In this document: positions 43,792 through 54,897 of the stretch, piece after piece | Layout: every line of letters starts with the position of its first letter | Numbering within the stretch: position 1 is the stretch's first letter | Origin: Puccinia triticina | Taxonomy: Eukaryota > Basidiomycota > Pucciniomycetes > Pucciniales > Pucciniaceae | Direction of reading: 5' to 3' | Assembly (NCBI RefSeq): GCF_026914185.1 | Contig: NC_070558.1 | Span: 1,302,001 to 1,366,000 of the forward strand | Length of the DNA: 64,000 nt | Notes under the pieces: model-generated | Told to the model about the DNA's origin: nothing | Seen by the model: only the letters and a program-made list of their open reading frames with translations | The model's database searches: none | Program-made: the position numbers and the translations under genes

Positions 43792-44940
43792 TTAGACCAT
43801 CAAGCCATTGAAGGCCTTCAACACCGTCAACGTCGCCGGCTGGGCGAAATCGCCAGGATAGATCTCCAACCAACTCGCGGCCAACACATGACAAATCCTG
43901 TCCCAAAATCCAGAGCCAAACATCGTGCTAAAGTATTCACCTCGTCGAATGAGAATCTTTTTGCTGGCATACAACCTACGAACAACAAGATTAGAGTTGC
44001 CTTTCTGTTCGGAAGTTCCATCGCGATGGCGGCGGCAACGGATTATCTTAAAGCATATATCCGAATACAATGGGTCGTTGAAGAGGGAGGAATACGCTTC
44101 GAGGAGACCCAACGGCATGGGCTTCTTGATCGTCTGAGTGGTTGGTTGAGGGGCTGTTGGGGTTGGACTGATGTGAAAACAGATCGAAAATCGAGGCAAA
44201 TGGGAAATGAGAATAAATTCAGTAATTTGTATTGAACAGGTCATCTTGCACGCTGGAGAGTAGAGGGGATGGTGCATGATTGAAGGAAACAAATACTCAC
44301 GAGTAAACTATAGTACAGCAGATCAGAAACGCATCGTTGTACTTTGCCTATTGGTGAAAAAGCATGTAGAGTCAAAGTAAGTACAACCAAATCATTGAAA
44401 AAAAATGAAGGTTATCCCGCCGACTACATGGAAGGTCGGTTTAAAGGAGATGGGGCATCCGATTAAAAGTAAGAACTCAACAGAAAAATTGGAGTAATAA
44501 GCATCGTTTCTTCTCCAATATTGTGCCCATCCCCTGTTGCAAGCTTCATAACTGAATGCATGGTCATTGGCCTCCATGGTTTTGTAGGTCATTCGACAAT
44601 CCAAACTTTTGATCTTTAATGTGTCATGTCCAAACAAACCGGTTTTGCTTAGACACATAATGAGGTAATCAAGTCTTTCAAGCTTAGAACAAAGACATAC
44701 CTCAAAAGTGAACTTGAAGAGTCCTTCCCTTTGCCATGGTACCTGGTTTGGATCAAGTGGTTTAAGATGAGTGGAATTTGCTAGATCATTGACGAGTGAA
44801 GGATATGTAGTTGGAGAAGATGGTAAATCAGCTAGTCGTTTCAGAAAGGGAAAATCAAGGTGAGTAACTTACGACTGAGGCTTGAGCTAGAAGCGGATGA
44901 TGGTAAGAGCGATTGTTTCATCAACTGATATATACAGCGG
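43792..44940 (-). CDS. MATH/BTB-type protein, exon structure only partly resolved
   Basis: The minus strand carries a BTB/POZ segment (about 43800-44150): SSLFNDPLYSDICFKI, then RRLYASKKILIRRGEYFSTMFGSGF. Upstream, at about 44420-44650, lies a MATH-like end (SYEACNRGWAQYW, then VEFLLLIGCPI). Before that at 44698-44880 is VPWQREGLFKFTFE. The likely ATG is near 44925 (MKQSLLPSS). Such proteins act as substrate adaptors for Cullin-3 ubiquitin ligases. The intron phase between the second and third segments does not join cleanly in my reading, and the BTB domain ends early (NGLMV-stop). It may be a partial or decayed copy. An additional possible exon lies at 45303-45514 (REGLDHHPFSVLIYNHPFDQ), ending in a GTGAGT donor. 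Confidence 0.5.
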
Positions 44941-45535
44941 CTTTCTCGAATTCTTCGGGCGTTGGTTGACAAGATAGGTAAAGGGAGCAATACTGGTCGT
45001 GGCCGGAATTTCTGGATTACACGATCAAAGCAGGTTAATCTTCAGGATCTTTTCGCCCTCTTGGATTTTTTATTAATTAGAAAAAAAAACAATTTACGGG
45101 TAGAAGAACACCTGCCATTTCCCTTGACCGAAGAAAGCAGATTTAAAACACTTTGACTTGGTGTCACCTTTAGAAGAATATAATATATGTTTCAAGTTTG
45201 AAAGTTTCCATTCAAGTGAAACCTATGGAGTCGAAACAGGACAAGTTAGACAACGATGCGGGTTTGTGGCTGATGCTCAGGACAACAATAAAATAGAAAC
45301 TCACGCTTTTAATTTCTAAGAACTCTTGTTTGTCGTTCATATTGGGAGAGGCACTTGCTGGTTTGTTCATGACAATTGAGTAATTGTTTTTGTTGCGGTC
45401 TTGGTCAAAAGGGTGGTTGTAGATAAGAACAGAAAAGGGATGGTGATCAAGTCCCTCCCGGACTACTGTCGCCACGGGCACGGGGGCTAGCACGGGGCTC
45501 AGGTCGGGGACCACCTACAAATGCATCATAGATCT

Positions 45536-45610
45536 ATGCATTCGTGGCGATGAATTGATCCGTGCATTTGTACTGGCGGATTGCGTGCAATCCGCCAGTA
45601 CAACTTGTGA
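45536..45610. repeat. single copy of the TACTGGCGGATTG palindrome
   Basis: TGTACTGGCGGATTGC followed by its complement GCAATCCGCCAGTACA, centred near 45587. It is the same palindrome that is amplified at 47025-47390, here as one copy just outside the R1 LTR. Confidence 0.75.
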
Positions 45611-45689
45611 TGCTCGCCGGTTTCAAGAGCGGGAAAGATGCGAGCAAACTTAGTTGCTGATCCATTGCAGGGAGAAAAGGATGAGACGG

Positions 45690-46625
45690 TGTAAGACTCA
45701 AAAGTGGTAATGAAACCCTTTTGCTGAATGGTGAAGGGTATGATGGAGTTGCAAGCTCTGCCCTTCTGTTATCAGTCAACAAGACCCACCAAGCTCAGCT
45801 TGGCAAGTTTTATTAAGTGATAGGTCTGGTCTGTTCCAGATGAAATCTGTTTGACTGGCAACGTGTAAGTGTTTCAATTACTTTGTTATAAGGGTTGAAA
45901 TGTTGTTATAAGGGTTGATTTATTGTTATAAGGGTTTTAGGATTTGAGTGTGGATGAGTGTTGGGTGACTTGTGAGTTCTGGGTGAGGAACTGGAGAGCA
46001 GACCACTGGGGGTGGAGAGAGCTCCTTTTATAGACAAAAGTGGAGCCCCAAAGGGGCTTGTGGGTTAGGGTTTCAGCTAATCTAGACAACAGGGTGAGGG
46101 ATTTTAGCTGGTGGGAGTAGATACAAATGATGTCATAACCCCTCAGGGGCGCATGAATGGTGTCAGAATATACAACAGAACATTCTAACGCATGCATGAG
46201 GTGACAGTAGACTGCATGAGCTGTCATACAGGGGGAATTAGTGTATACACAAGTCTGAGGCTGCAGAAACAGTGTAAATGATGTCATACTATGTATATAA
46301 AGGAGTGTATGTAGTTAATATGTAATGAGTGTAGCCTGACAGGGAGATGTATGTTTGTATCCTGTGATATGTATAAGTGTACTACTGTGAAACTTGGGTT
46401 GAGGCAGGTGACAGCTGGGTTACTGAGGCTGGCCGTGTGATATGTGTCCATGAGGTGTAACTTCCACACTAGAGGGGGTCCAGGGGTGCTTCCAGTGGTG
46501 ACTAGGGGTGAAATTGGCTGTAGAATCCATTTCTCGGGTCCATTTGATGGTATCTTGAGGCCTAGTATGAGTAATTATGTGGCATAGAAAAAACTTTTTA
46601 TTTTTCCACTTTTCTGTCTACCACA
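45690..46625 (-). mobile_element. solo LTR (family R1), copy 2, uninterrupted
   Basis: 936 bp. On the minus strand it begins TGTGGTAGAC and ends GAGTCTTACA. The 4-bp target duplication is ACGG (45686-45689 and 46626-46629). The TATA box is TATAAAAGG on the minus strand (46033-46025). It is highly similar to copy 1 at the other end of the window, in opposite orientation. It preserves the empty site where gypsy A inserted in copy 1 (GGCCTCAAGATACC, near 46553-46566). Confidence 0.85.
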
Positions 46626-47024
46626 ACGGCTCGACAATAGGAAGAGACAGAGAGAAGATAAGAATAGAGGAGACTTGTTGGACGAGTTCGTGAGGGGTTC
46701 GAGAGGATACAAAGGAAGGCCGGACTTGGAGAAGTCCGGGCTGGATTTGGTAAACTAATGTTGTATGTACATGCTCTGAGATAATTACAAGAGGAAGAGA
46801 GATAATACAAGATGGCCGCGAACGGCTCGCATAAGGGATATTGGGCCGAGAGCTGCGAACAACAGACTAGGGTATTTGGCTAAGAGCAGCGAAGAATAGA
46901 AGACCGAGAGCGGTCAGAAGTGTACAAGAGAACGCTGAAGCCATTAACTTATTAGCCGGAGGAGTGGCTGTTGCCTTAAGCGGAAGCCGGGGCTTCACAA
47001 AATGCATATGATTACATGGTTCAA

Positions 47025-47390
47025 TGCATTTGTACTGGCGGATTCGTACTGGCGATTCGTACTGGCGGATTGCACGCAATCTGCCAGTACAAATGCATAA
47101 CAAGAAGGCTCTCAAACACTTCGTACTGGCGGACATGCAATCCGCCAGTAGGAAATTCATCTAATTTCACGCAATCCGCCAGCACGAATGCATACATACA
47201 ATTAAGTGGATCAATGCATTCGTACTGGCGGATTGCACGCAATCTGCCAGTACGAATGCATAACAAGAAGGCTCTCAAACACTTCGTACTGGCGGATTAC
47301 ACGCAATCCGCCAGTACGAATGCATGCAATTAAGTGGATCAATGCATTCGTACTGGCGGATTGCACGCAATCTGCCAGTACGAATGCATA
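47025..47390. repeat. tandem array of a 46-bp near-perfect palindrome
   Basis: Full palindromes at 47215-47260 and 47343-47388 read TGCATTCGTACTGGC ... GCCAGTACGAATGCA. There is one G/A difference between the arms and almost no loop. Variant copies lie at about 47035-47096, 47121-47153 and 47283-47323, and a half copy at 47168-47191. The two identical full copies are 128 bp apart, so the array grew by tandem duplication of palindrome plus spacer (ATAACAAGAAGGCTCTC). No function is assigned. Confidence 0.88.
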
Positions 47391-47404
47391 ACAAGAAGGC
47401 TCTC

Positions 47405-47974
47405 AAACACTGTGATGTCCCGGATCTGGGGACCTGTATACACCGGAATAGGCACTCGCCAATTCCCTTTCCTCGCCGCTCTCGGCGCTCCTATTTGTCT
47501 CCTGTCTTATCTCTCTCTTTGTTCTCTTAGAGGTGAACTGCATTGCTAAGTCCTATCGCGGCCCTCAGGCCAACCCTTGTATTACTATTATCGGCCTTCT
47601 GGCCTACACCCTAGTTTCTCTCTCGTAAGATCTCATAGATCTTATTGTACCTTTTGTATTCCTACTCAGGCCCGATGGCGCCTATAAATAGAGGCCATCG
47701 CGCCCGCCGAAACATAATTCCATGAAAGGTTCTGAAACATAAGAGCCAGTTTGGAAAGCATGGCAGTGAAACTACACAATTGTGGAATTCCCCAAGCTAG
47801 CAAGCAAATGTGTGTCACATTGGGGTGAAGTGTGAAACAAACCAGAAGAATCATGAGACTTCTTATTTTGTTTTGTGTTCGAGACTATGTGAAGTTTTCT
47901 TGAAAAATGTATGATATTCAGTCTCATAATCATCAAGCATATTTTTTTCTCTTCCGCTCCTTCATATTTCTATA
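47405..47974 (+). promoter_or_regulatory. upstream region of the Tet-like gene
   Basis: No coding sequence. A TATA-like box (CCTATAAATAGAGG at about 47679) lies 290 bp before the ATG at 47975. The part around 47410-47700 (TGATGTCCCGGATC onward, pyrimidine-rich) has the look of an LTR U3/R region, but I could not find its other boundary. It may drive the downstream gene. Confidence 0.4.
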
Positions 47975-50900
47975 ATGGCATCATTCAATGAAGTCCACCC
48001 CAGCATTCAAGCAACATCCGTCCTCAAACCAAGAGACAATCAAGCTAAGCGTGAATTTTACATACAAAATATTACAAGAAATCCTCAAACTGGCCAGTGC
48101 ATTTCCAATGATATCATTGCAGATTGTGTGACTTTAAGTATAGATCAAATATCATCTCATGAAGAAATCAAATGCCCAGAAGTTGCTTCAATTGATGAAA
48201 CCCAGAAATTCCTTGAACAAGCAGAACATCTGATCAATCCAAAAGCCCCAACAGCAATACTGACAAACCTCAACCGTGAACTAGGTCTTCTTGTCAAACA
48301 AACAAAATGGTCAGATATGACACCTCAAGAATTCAAAGATATTCAATTTTTAACCACTACTCTTGTGCAACTTGGGCGATTCTACAATACCCAAACAAAC
48401 AGCTCTTTCCTGACTGGAATTATGAAGGGGTTTGGTTGGAGAAAGGGATATGAACCCACAGAACATGCTGGTAAGTCCCCATAATCATTAGTTATTGATT
48501 AAAAAAAATTCCATCATAAATATTAATATTGCCATGTTCAAACCAGGCACCTACACACCTTCAAACATACAAACTGAAGAAGATTACTTGGAGTGGAAGA
48601 ATCTCATACTTCAACTACCAAAGATTGAGTCAATCATAGCAAGCAGATTTAAGAAACTTGCCCCTGGTTTATTTCTTCAAGCTGTTGAGAAGATGCAAAA
48701 AGCTGAAGTGCCTGGCTTTGGTGACCTGGAATTCAATAATTCAAATTCAACTCCTTTTGCATCAAATCTCACTGCAACATGGGGTGAATTCTCCAACCAA
48801 GCACACATAGACAATGATGTTGGTCCAATCTCATATGGCGGCTGGTGTGGAATAGAGGAGGCTTCTGGGGAACCTGCAAGTAAAGCTGGTGGCTATGACA
48901 TTGAATATGGCCAATTTTTTCTTCCAGGAATATCTACTGTGGTTGATTTTAATGCAGTAGATGGTTGGACTGATATGTTCTGGGCCTCAAATCTCCTCTA
49001 TCACCAAACCGTCAAATCAGTGCGACCCCTCAACAGTCCCTTCACCTGTTTTGCCTTCTCAGTTCAAATCAGCAAACCATTGTATGATGGATGTGTTACT
49101 GCACTTTCCGAATCAGACCTTGTTTTTGGAGGATTTGAAATGCGGGATCAACAAGTCAGATGTTTAGTTTATCCTACTGGTAAGAATAAAATTCTACTTC
49201 CCCAAACTATCCCTTGATGTTGAACTTTGATCTCTTTCTACTGTACCAGGGGATAATACAGGCAACAACTCCAATTCTGACTCAAAATCTGAAACCTCTG
49301 ATTCAAGTGAAGATTCAAGTGACCTGTCTGAATCAGATGATGAAATTGAAAAATCAATTTTATCAGCAGAAGAGCTCCTGAACAACATGATGGCAGCACG
49401 GAAGCAACTAGAGTTTGTCTGGAAAAATTCAAAACTTCCACGAGAGGTTTGCCATCTCACCAGACAGGTAATTGAGGCTGTTGATAAACTCTCAAAAGGT
49501 CAGTCTCTAAAGCCATCTACTTTCCCTTGTTTCTGGCATCTGATATCTTGATTTTGCTACACACAGATGTCACTGAAGGAAGACCATTACCACAAGATGA
49601 TCAGGTAAAAATTGGCAAACCAGAACTGCTTGGGAAGCGGAGGCAAGTATTGGGGCGTACTTGCAAATCAGTCAAAAAAATTTGCCAGCAGTCAGATTCC
49701 CAATGCCATCCTTGTTCTTCAAAAATCATCAGCACTCATCCCTCTGCACACAAGTCAAAAAAGCCCAAAAAGAAAAAAAACTGTTCAAAAGCAGTCAAAC
49801 TTGGCACCAAAACATCAATCAAATGCGGAAAGCACACCTCCTGTTAACACCAACTTAAATCATGAAAGAAACCAGCATGATGCCAATCCTAGATCCCAAG
49901 AATTGCTTACCAACCAGCTAGTCACAATGAAATACAGAAATGAGCTTGCCCCAATACACGAGATTTACACCAGGCCCCTTGGCTCTTGTGGCTACAAAAT
50001 GGCACTTGAATCTATTAATCAGCTTTACTCCATTCGTACACATAGAATGAAGCCACTAAATGAGTACAGTTGTGAACTTTCCTCAAGGCTCAGTATCAAT
50101 CGTGTTGATGTCACCATGAAATCATGGCTCAAGAAATTGAGACTAGAGGGTAAACATAATTTCATCAATTACATTTTAAATTCATAGTTATTGAAATTAC
50201 ATTTTAAATTCATAGTTATTGATGGAATTTGATTTTGATTGATTAGGTCCAGATTTAATTTCGCCTCACCGAAATGAGCCATTCTTCAAACCAGACATTT
50301 GGAGATTTCCCAGTGAAGGCCAGAAAGAAGACATTGAAACCAACAACAACATTGGATCAGAGCTTTCTTCAATTTTTCAACTCTTCTGTCACCCCTCAGA
50401 ATCAATGCAGATGAAGTGGGCATCAGTTATCTTTCAGGCCATTTCACTCATTTCCCAGGACATCAATGCTCTCCCAGTCTACATTGCACCAGAAGAAGGT
50501 GAAAATCACCTTGAACCTGAAATTTCAATCATCAAATATTTTATTCAATGCATCACCAATGGTTTTCAGATCTCATCTAAATCAAAAGAACTCAAAATAA
50601 GTTTCTTATCACTGGACAAGTTGGTCGAGACCATCCATCAAATGCTGCTTGCTTATGCTATCCTCAAAGGTCGCTGTAAAATGCATCGATTGGAAACAGT
50701 GTCACATACTTACGCAGAACAATGGGCGAAGCTACCATCTGAACATACATCTAGACCTTCTTTTCAACTCATCACTTCATTCTGTGTGGCTGGAATTTGG
50801 GGGCTTTTACTCACTCCCTCTGACCGCTCATTTATCTCAGCATCCAAGGCTTTCCTGTTTGTTTCAATAGTGGCAAAGGTGAACTTGCTGCAGCCCCCTT

Positions 50901-51031
50901 TGATTGACGACATTATTGAGCCAGTTTGGAAGAGAACAAAGACGTATATCTGCTCTCTCATAAATTCGGCTTTCTTTTCCTCAAGTGGCTTCAACCCAGT
51001 CCGTGTCTCTTGTTATGATCTTGCTAAGTAA
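47975..51031 (+). CDS. Tet-like (TET/JBP) 2OG-Fe(II) dioxygenase protein, one frameshift
   Basis: Five exons: 47975-48470, 48547-49179, 49250-49498, 49567-50149 and 50247-51031. They total 914 codons if one extra base near 49632-49636 is discounted. That base shifts frame between KPELLG and SGGKYWG, so this is either a true lesion or a sequence error. Residues about 166-410 fit a Tet-like double-stranded beta-helix. An HxD iron motif lies at H252-D254 (NQAHIDNDV), followed by YGGWCG, GQFFLPG, then a distal H318 (LLYHQT) and R325 (SVRP). TET/JBP enzymes oxidise 5-methylcytosine in DNA with Fe(II) and 2-oxoglutarate. A Ser/Asp-rich linker follows. A C-terminal domain of about 450 residues (SWLKKLRLEG, PDIWRFP, FCVAGIWGLLL) is shared with the gene at 61159-63529. 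The family assignment is from motif pattern. The neighbouring KDZ transposase supports it. Confidence 0.72.
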
Positions 51032-51317
51032 CTTGTCCTAGACTTCAGTGAGCATTGGATCAACTCCCATCCAGGAGGCGAAAGAATCATGAATGTTCCC
51101 AAGCGCTCAGACTGCCCAGCCACCCACTTGAAACTTGATTATTAGAATATTTGTATCCATCTTATCCAATATAGCCAATTGATTTCCCTTCATTTATTTC
51201 ATTATTAATCATAGTTCCAAAAATAAGCATCCCACAAGTCTGAAAACAGAATGTTTTATTTTGGAAGAGCTGCACCAGACTAGTGATTTATAGTGAGATC
51301 AAGGCAGGTGTAGTACA
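51032..51317. other. 3' flank and spacer
   Basis: A/T-rich 3' flank of the Tet-like gene. Nothing else is seen. Confidence 0.35.
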
Positions 51318-51895
51318 TCCATCTTTGAAATGATCAGAGATTTATGGCCAATCCTATACAATTCTCATTTTACTCAGAACCAAGAGTTTCTAAAGAGGCT
51401 GACCATACTCTTATCCACGTCACCAAATCTTACCAGTATCATCATGATAAGCTCCAGCAGCTGCTAACACCAGAAGTCTTATTGTCTCCAACTGCTCTCC
51501 TGTTTCTGGTTGGCGGAACAAATATCAGCAACAGCATAATCTTGATAATCCTCAAATCATTCTCCAATGGCAGAAGTAGCCCAAAAGTTCTGACAAATCT
51601 CCTGGATGCTGGTCTTGCCAATACCTTCTATGGAGGAGGTTGGGCAGGCTCCTCCAGAGATTCCCAATGAAAACTAGCTTGCTCTACACCTGACCAGGAA
51701 CTGCTGGATTATCACCCAAGCTTTGATGTGGGAAGATTGGAAGTATCTTTCTATTTCCAAAATCTGGCCTTAGTACCCTTACACAGCGATGTAACTTATT
51801 TTAGTCAAAACCAACAAACAATTGATCATCTTGTTGTTGAAGTTCTACCCCCTCTGCCGAAAAGTAAGATCATTGTCTTAGTGTGAATTCACTCG
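51318..51895 (+). pseudogene. decayed duplicate of UFD4 exons
   Basis: This segment matches 53015-53605 nearly end to end: HHDKLQQLLTPEVL, LKSFSNGRSSPKVLTNLLDAGLA and the PPLPK donor region (CCCCCTCTGCCGAAAAGTAAG is unchanged). Several CG in the downstream copy are TG or CA here, for example CGCCGGATGTC against CACCAGAAGTC. The frame breaks after the YGG stretch at 51635-51650, and the T-rich part of the intron near 51800 is deleted. It is a partial tandem duplicate that has decayed faster than the copy downstream. Confidence 0.8.
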
Positions 51896-51989
51896 TGATG
51901 TATGCCCTTGAGATGGTTGAACTCCGCTTGGCCAAGTTGCCGGACAATTACAATTCTATATTTTGGCGAGAAGGCGTGAGGATCTATAT

Positions 51990-52040
51990 TGACATCTGCG
52001 AGACTCCCAGATCGCACGGGAAGTCCTCCATTGTCTTGCC
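51990..52040. mobile_element. MITE end
   Basis: GACTCCCAGATCGCACGGGAAGTCCTCCA (from about 52002) matches the right end of the 19620-19749 MITE. Only this end is visible. It lies just upstream of the UFD4 fragment and may mark the breakpoint that removed the 5' exons. Confidence 0.5.
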
Positions 52041-52288
52041 CAATCAACCCCGTCGGGCTTGCACTCTTCCATCAAGACCAAAATATCAAATGTCACCGCT
52101 GGAGGTTCACAATCCAAATCACACATCTCTACAACATCGAGCTTGCTTGACGAGGACCTCCTTCAAGTTCCGTCTTCGTTTGGTTGTCACGGCAGCAGTA
52201 GCATCCATCCATCGTTCCTCGACTACATCGCAACGTTCCGGCCTTGACTGATCCTCTCATTACAGGGACTCTTGCCGGATTAGATGCC

Positions 52289-54043
52289 ATGGGTATCAGT
52301 GGCTTGCGCGGTCTAGGTGGGATCATGGCCGGGTTCACCCATCGTCTCAAGAATATCCTTCAATCCCTCAAGGCCCGAGGCTCCGGATTATCCACCAGTC
52401 GATTGGTAGCCTTGCAAGAGCTCGTTGAAATATTGGCAGTCAGTACTGAAGATACTCTAGCTGGATACTTCCAAACAGACTCCTTTGCCCGCGAACTAGT
52501 GGCCATCCTGCGTGGAGAAAGCGACCATCATGAATCCGAAGATGAAGAAGACAAAGTCGCCCTGGTCGCCGCCCTCACAGCCACTGGTAGTAGCTCAAGC
52601 TCGTACGATCATCCTAGCTCGGGTACCGAAGTCAAACAGATGTTATTAGCCTCCCGCTGTCTGGCCAACTTGATGGAAGCGTTACCCGGCAGTGCACATA
52701 CCGTTGTTCATCATGGGGCCGTACCAGTTCTCTGCGCAAAACTCTTGGAGATAAATTTCATTGACTTGGCAGAACAGTCTCTGAGTGTATGTTGATTTTC
52801 CCCAGCTATATTACACACTTCTCCCTTTTACTCACCCTATTTCCTTTTGCCTTCCAGACCCTTGAGAAAATCTCGGAAGAGTTGCCCTCATCGATTGTTT
52901 GGGAAGGGGGGCTGACAGCACTCCTGCAGTATCTCGACTTTTTCTCTACAAATGTCCAACGTACGGCCGTCACAGCAGCTGCAAATTGCTGTAGCTTGAT
53001 ATCTAGTGAAAGTTTCGAAATGATCAGAGACGTATTCCCCATCCTACGCAAAATATTATTGTACTCAGATCAAAGAGTTTTGGAACAAGCTGTCCTTGCT
53101 ATCACCCGCGTCACCGACTCTTACCGGCATCATCCCGATAAGCTCCAGCAATTGCTAACGCCGGATGTCTTATCGTCTCTGACTGCTCTCCTGTCGCCTG
53201 TCGGTGGAACCAAGATCAGCGACAATATCTTCTCGGCGATCCTCAAATCATTTACCAATATCGGCAGGAGTAGTCCCGAAGTAGCGACCAATCTCCTGGA
53301 TGCTGGTCTTGCTGATACAGTTTATGGCATATTGGTTGGGCAGACTCCTCCGGAGATTCCTGACGAACACGATCTTGCTCTCGAGCTGACCAGCAACTCC
53401 TCGGTTATCACCCAAGCTTTGATGCGGAAAGATAGGAAGTAGGTTTCTGTTTCCAAAAACTCTCCTTAGTACCCTTACGCAGTGATGCAACTTATTAACA
53501 TTTCATTTTTTCCTTAGTCAAATTCAACAAGCAATCAATCTTTTTGTTGAAGTTCTACCCCCTCTGCCGAAAAGTAAGCTCATTGTCTTAGTGTCGAAAT
53601 TCTCTCTATCATACTTCTTTCCAGCTGAAACAGGGGCTTTTTCAGGTGGTATTTTCGATTCGAAACTCGCCAAAAAGCCGACAACCCCGCAGGAAAATGT
53701 TGCAATGAAAGATGAAGAAGACGCCTCGACCAGTGTTCCAGAGGCACCCGCGCCACTCAATGAAACAACCAATTCTTTTCCTGGTGTCCGATCCGTGATG
53801 GACGAAGACGAGAAGCCAGATATTTCAGCCAGGGCACTGGCTGCTCTCGCCTACAGCTCTTCGTCACAAATTAAGGAGTCAAACAAAGAAGCAGCCATTG
53901 CTCATCGAAGTGAAATGCTTCAATCAACTTCACGCGAACAGGTCGTCCGGCGCTTTAATGCACTCTTGCTTCCGACTCTGTTAGAAGTTTACGGTGCCAG
54001 CGTCAGCTATACAATTTGGCTCAAAGCGCCCCTTCCGTTATGA
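52289..54043 (+). pseudogene. ufd4: UFD4/TRIP12 HECT ligase, N-terminal ARM region only
   Basis: Exons 52289-52786, 52858-53438, 53518-53573 and 53625-54043 join in frame. They give the armadillo region of the UFD4/TRIP12 ubiquitin ligase: STEDTLAGYFQTDSF, CLANLMEALPGSAHTVVHHG, GGLTALLQYLDFFSTNVQRTA, AITRVTDSYRHHPDKLQ, EVLPPLPK and REQVVRRFNALLLPTLLEVYG. UFD4 ubiquitinates fusion-degradation and N-degron substrates. The conserved text stops at SYTIWLKAPLPL, followed by TGA and a GTAAGT donor. W stands where R is usual in this segment. The rest of the protein, including the catalytic HECT domain, is absent, and the first ATG is internal because 5' exons are missing. It could at most yield a truncated ARM protein. 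Confidence 0.82.
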
Positions 54044-54059
54044 CATGTGTTAATGTAAG

Positions 54060-54897
54060 TACCAGCTTTCAAACACCAGCAATGAATTGAGACATACTCA
54101 ATTATGGATACGTCAAAATCTCTAGTACTTTAGCTTCCCGAGTATTTGAGTCAAGAATAGCTGCTGAAAAGGGGACCATTGCCATAAAAGAGCCAGCCCA
54201 TTCCTTCCATCTCTCATGAAGTTTGATTCTGGGTGGAGGGAACCAAAATATGGCATCAATCTTTCTTGTATCCTCTCTCCCACTTCATTATAACATTGTT
54301 TTATCACATGTTTAGGCCAGTTATGTAACTTCCTCTTTAAAATGCAACTAAATGATGAATGTTTCGTTATTGACGTGCTTCAGTACATAAGTTCTAAGAT
54401 TCAGCCAATTCACAACCAACGTGAGACAATTACAAACAGCAAACAGGTGAAGGACGAGCCAAAATGGGCAAGGCCCTAAACATAGAAAAACATAGTCAGG
54501 ATAAAAGAAAAAGGAAACATAATATCTTGGGCCTTGTTTTTGGACAGCAGACGCGCATGCATGTTTTACACGATGTTGCAATTGTACCAAGCCTGGTGGA
54601 AGGCAAGGGTGAGGATTGAAGTGTTTTGAGGGTGAGGATCGAAGTGTTTTGAGCCAGGATATCCTGAAACATCAAAGGCCCAAGCCCATTCAAAGGGCAA
54701 ACTTGGGGCGAGTGTCTCTGTGTCAGGGGCACTTCACCTGATTGCAAACTCCCAAAACTACATAACACAATATCCACAACGTTCAGCTTGGAAGACATTT
54801 ACAACAGAAGGTATGGTACTTGTCAAATCTTTTCAAACTCACTTGGTATAAGCTGATAACGCACCAGATAATTATTATCAGGTAACCGGGATAGAAA
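54060..54897. other. spacer between the UFD4 fragment and the KDZ gene
   Basis: No gene is supported. It probably contains the KDZ element's 5' end and promoter. I could not identify a terminal inverted repeat. GAGGAT(T/C)GAAGTGTTTTGAG repeats twice at about 54610-54650. Confidence 0.4.

Noticed and set aside
45690..46625. R1 as a DNA transposon or MITE
   Set aside because: The TG...CA ends, 4-bp duplication, TATA box and AATAAA-like signal fit an LTR, and there are no terminal inverted repeats beyond TG/CA.
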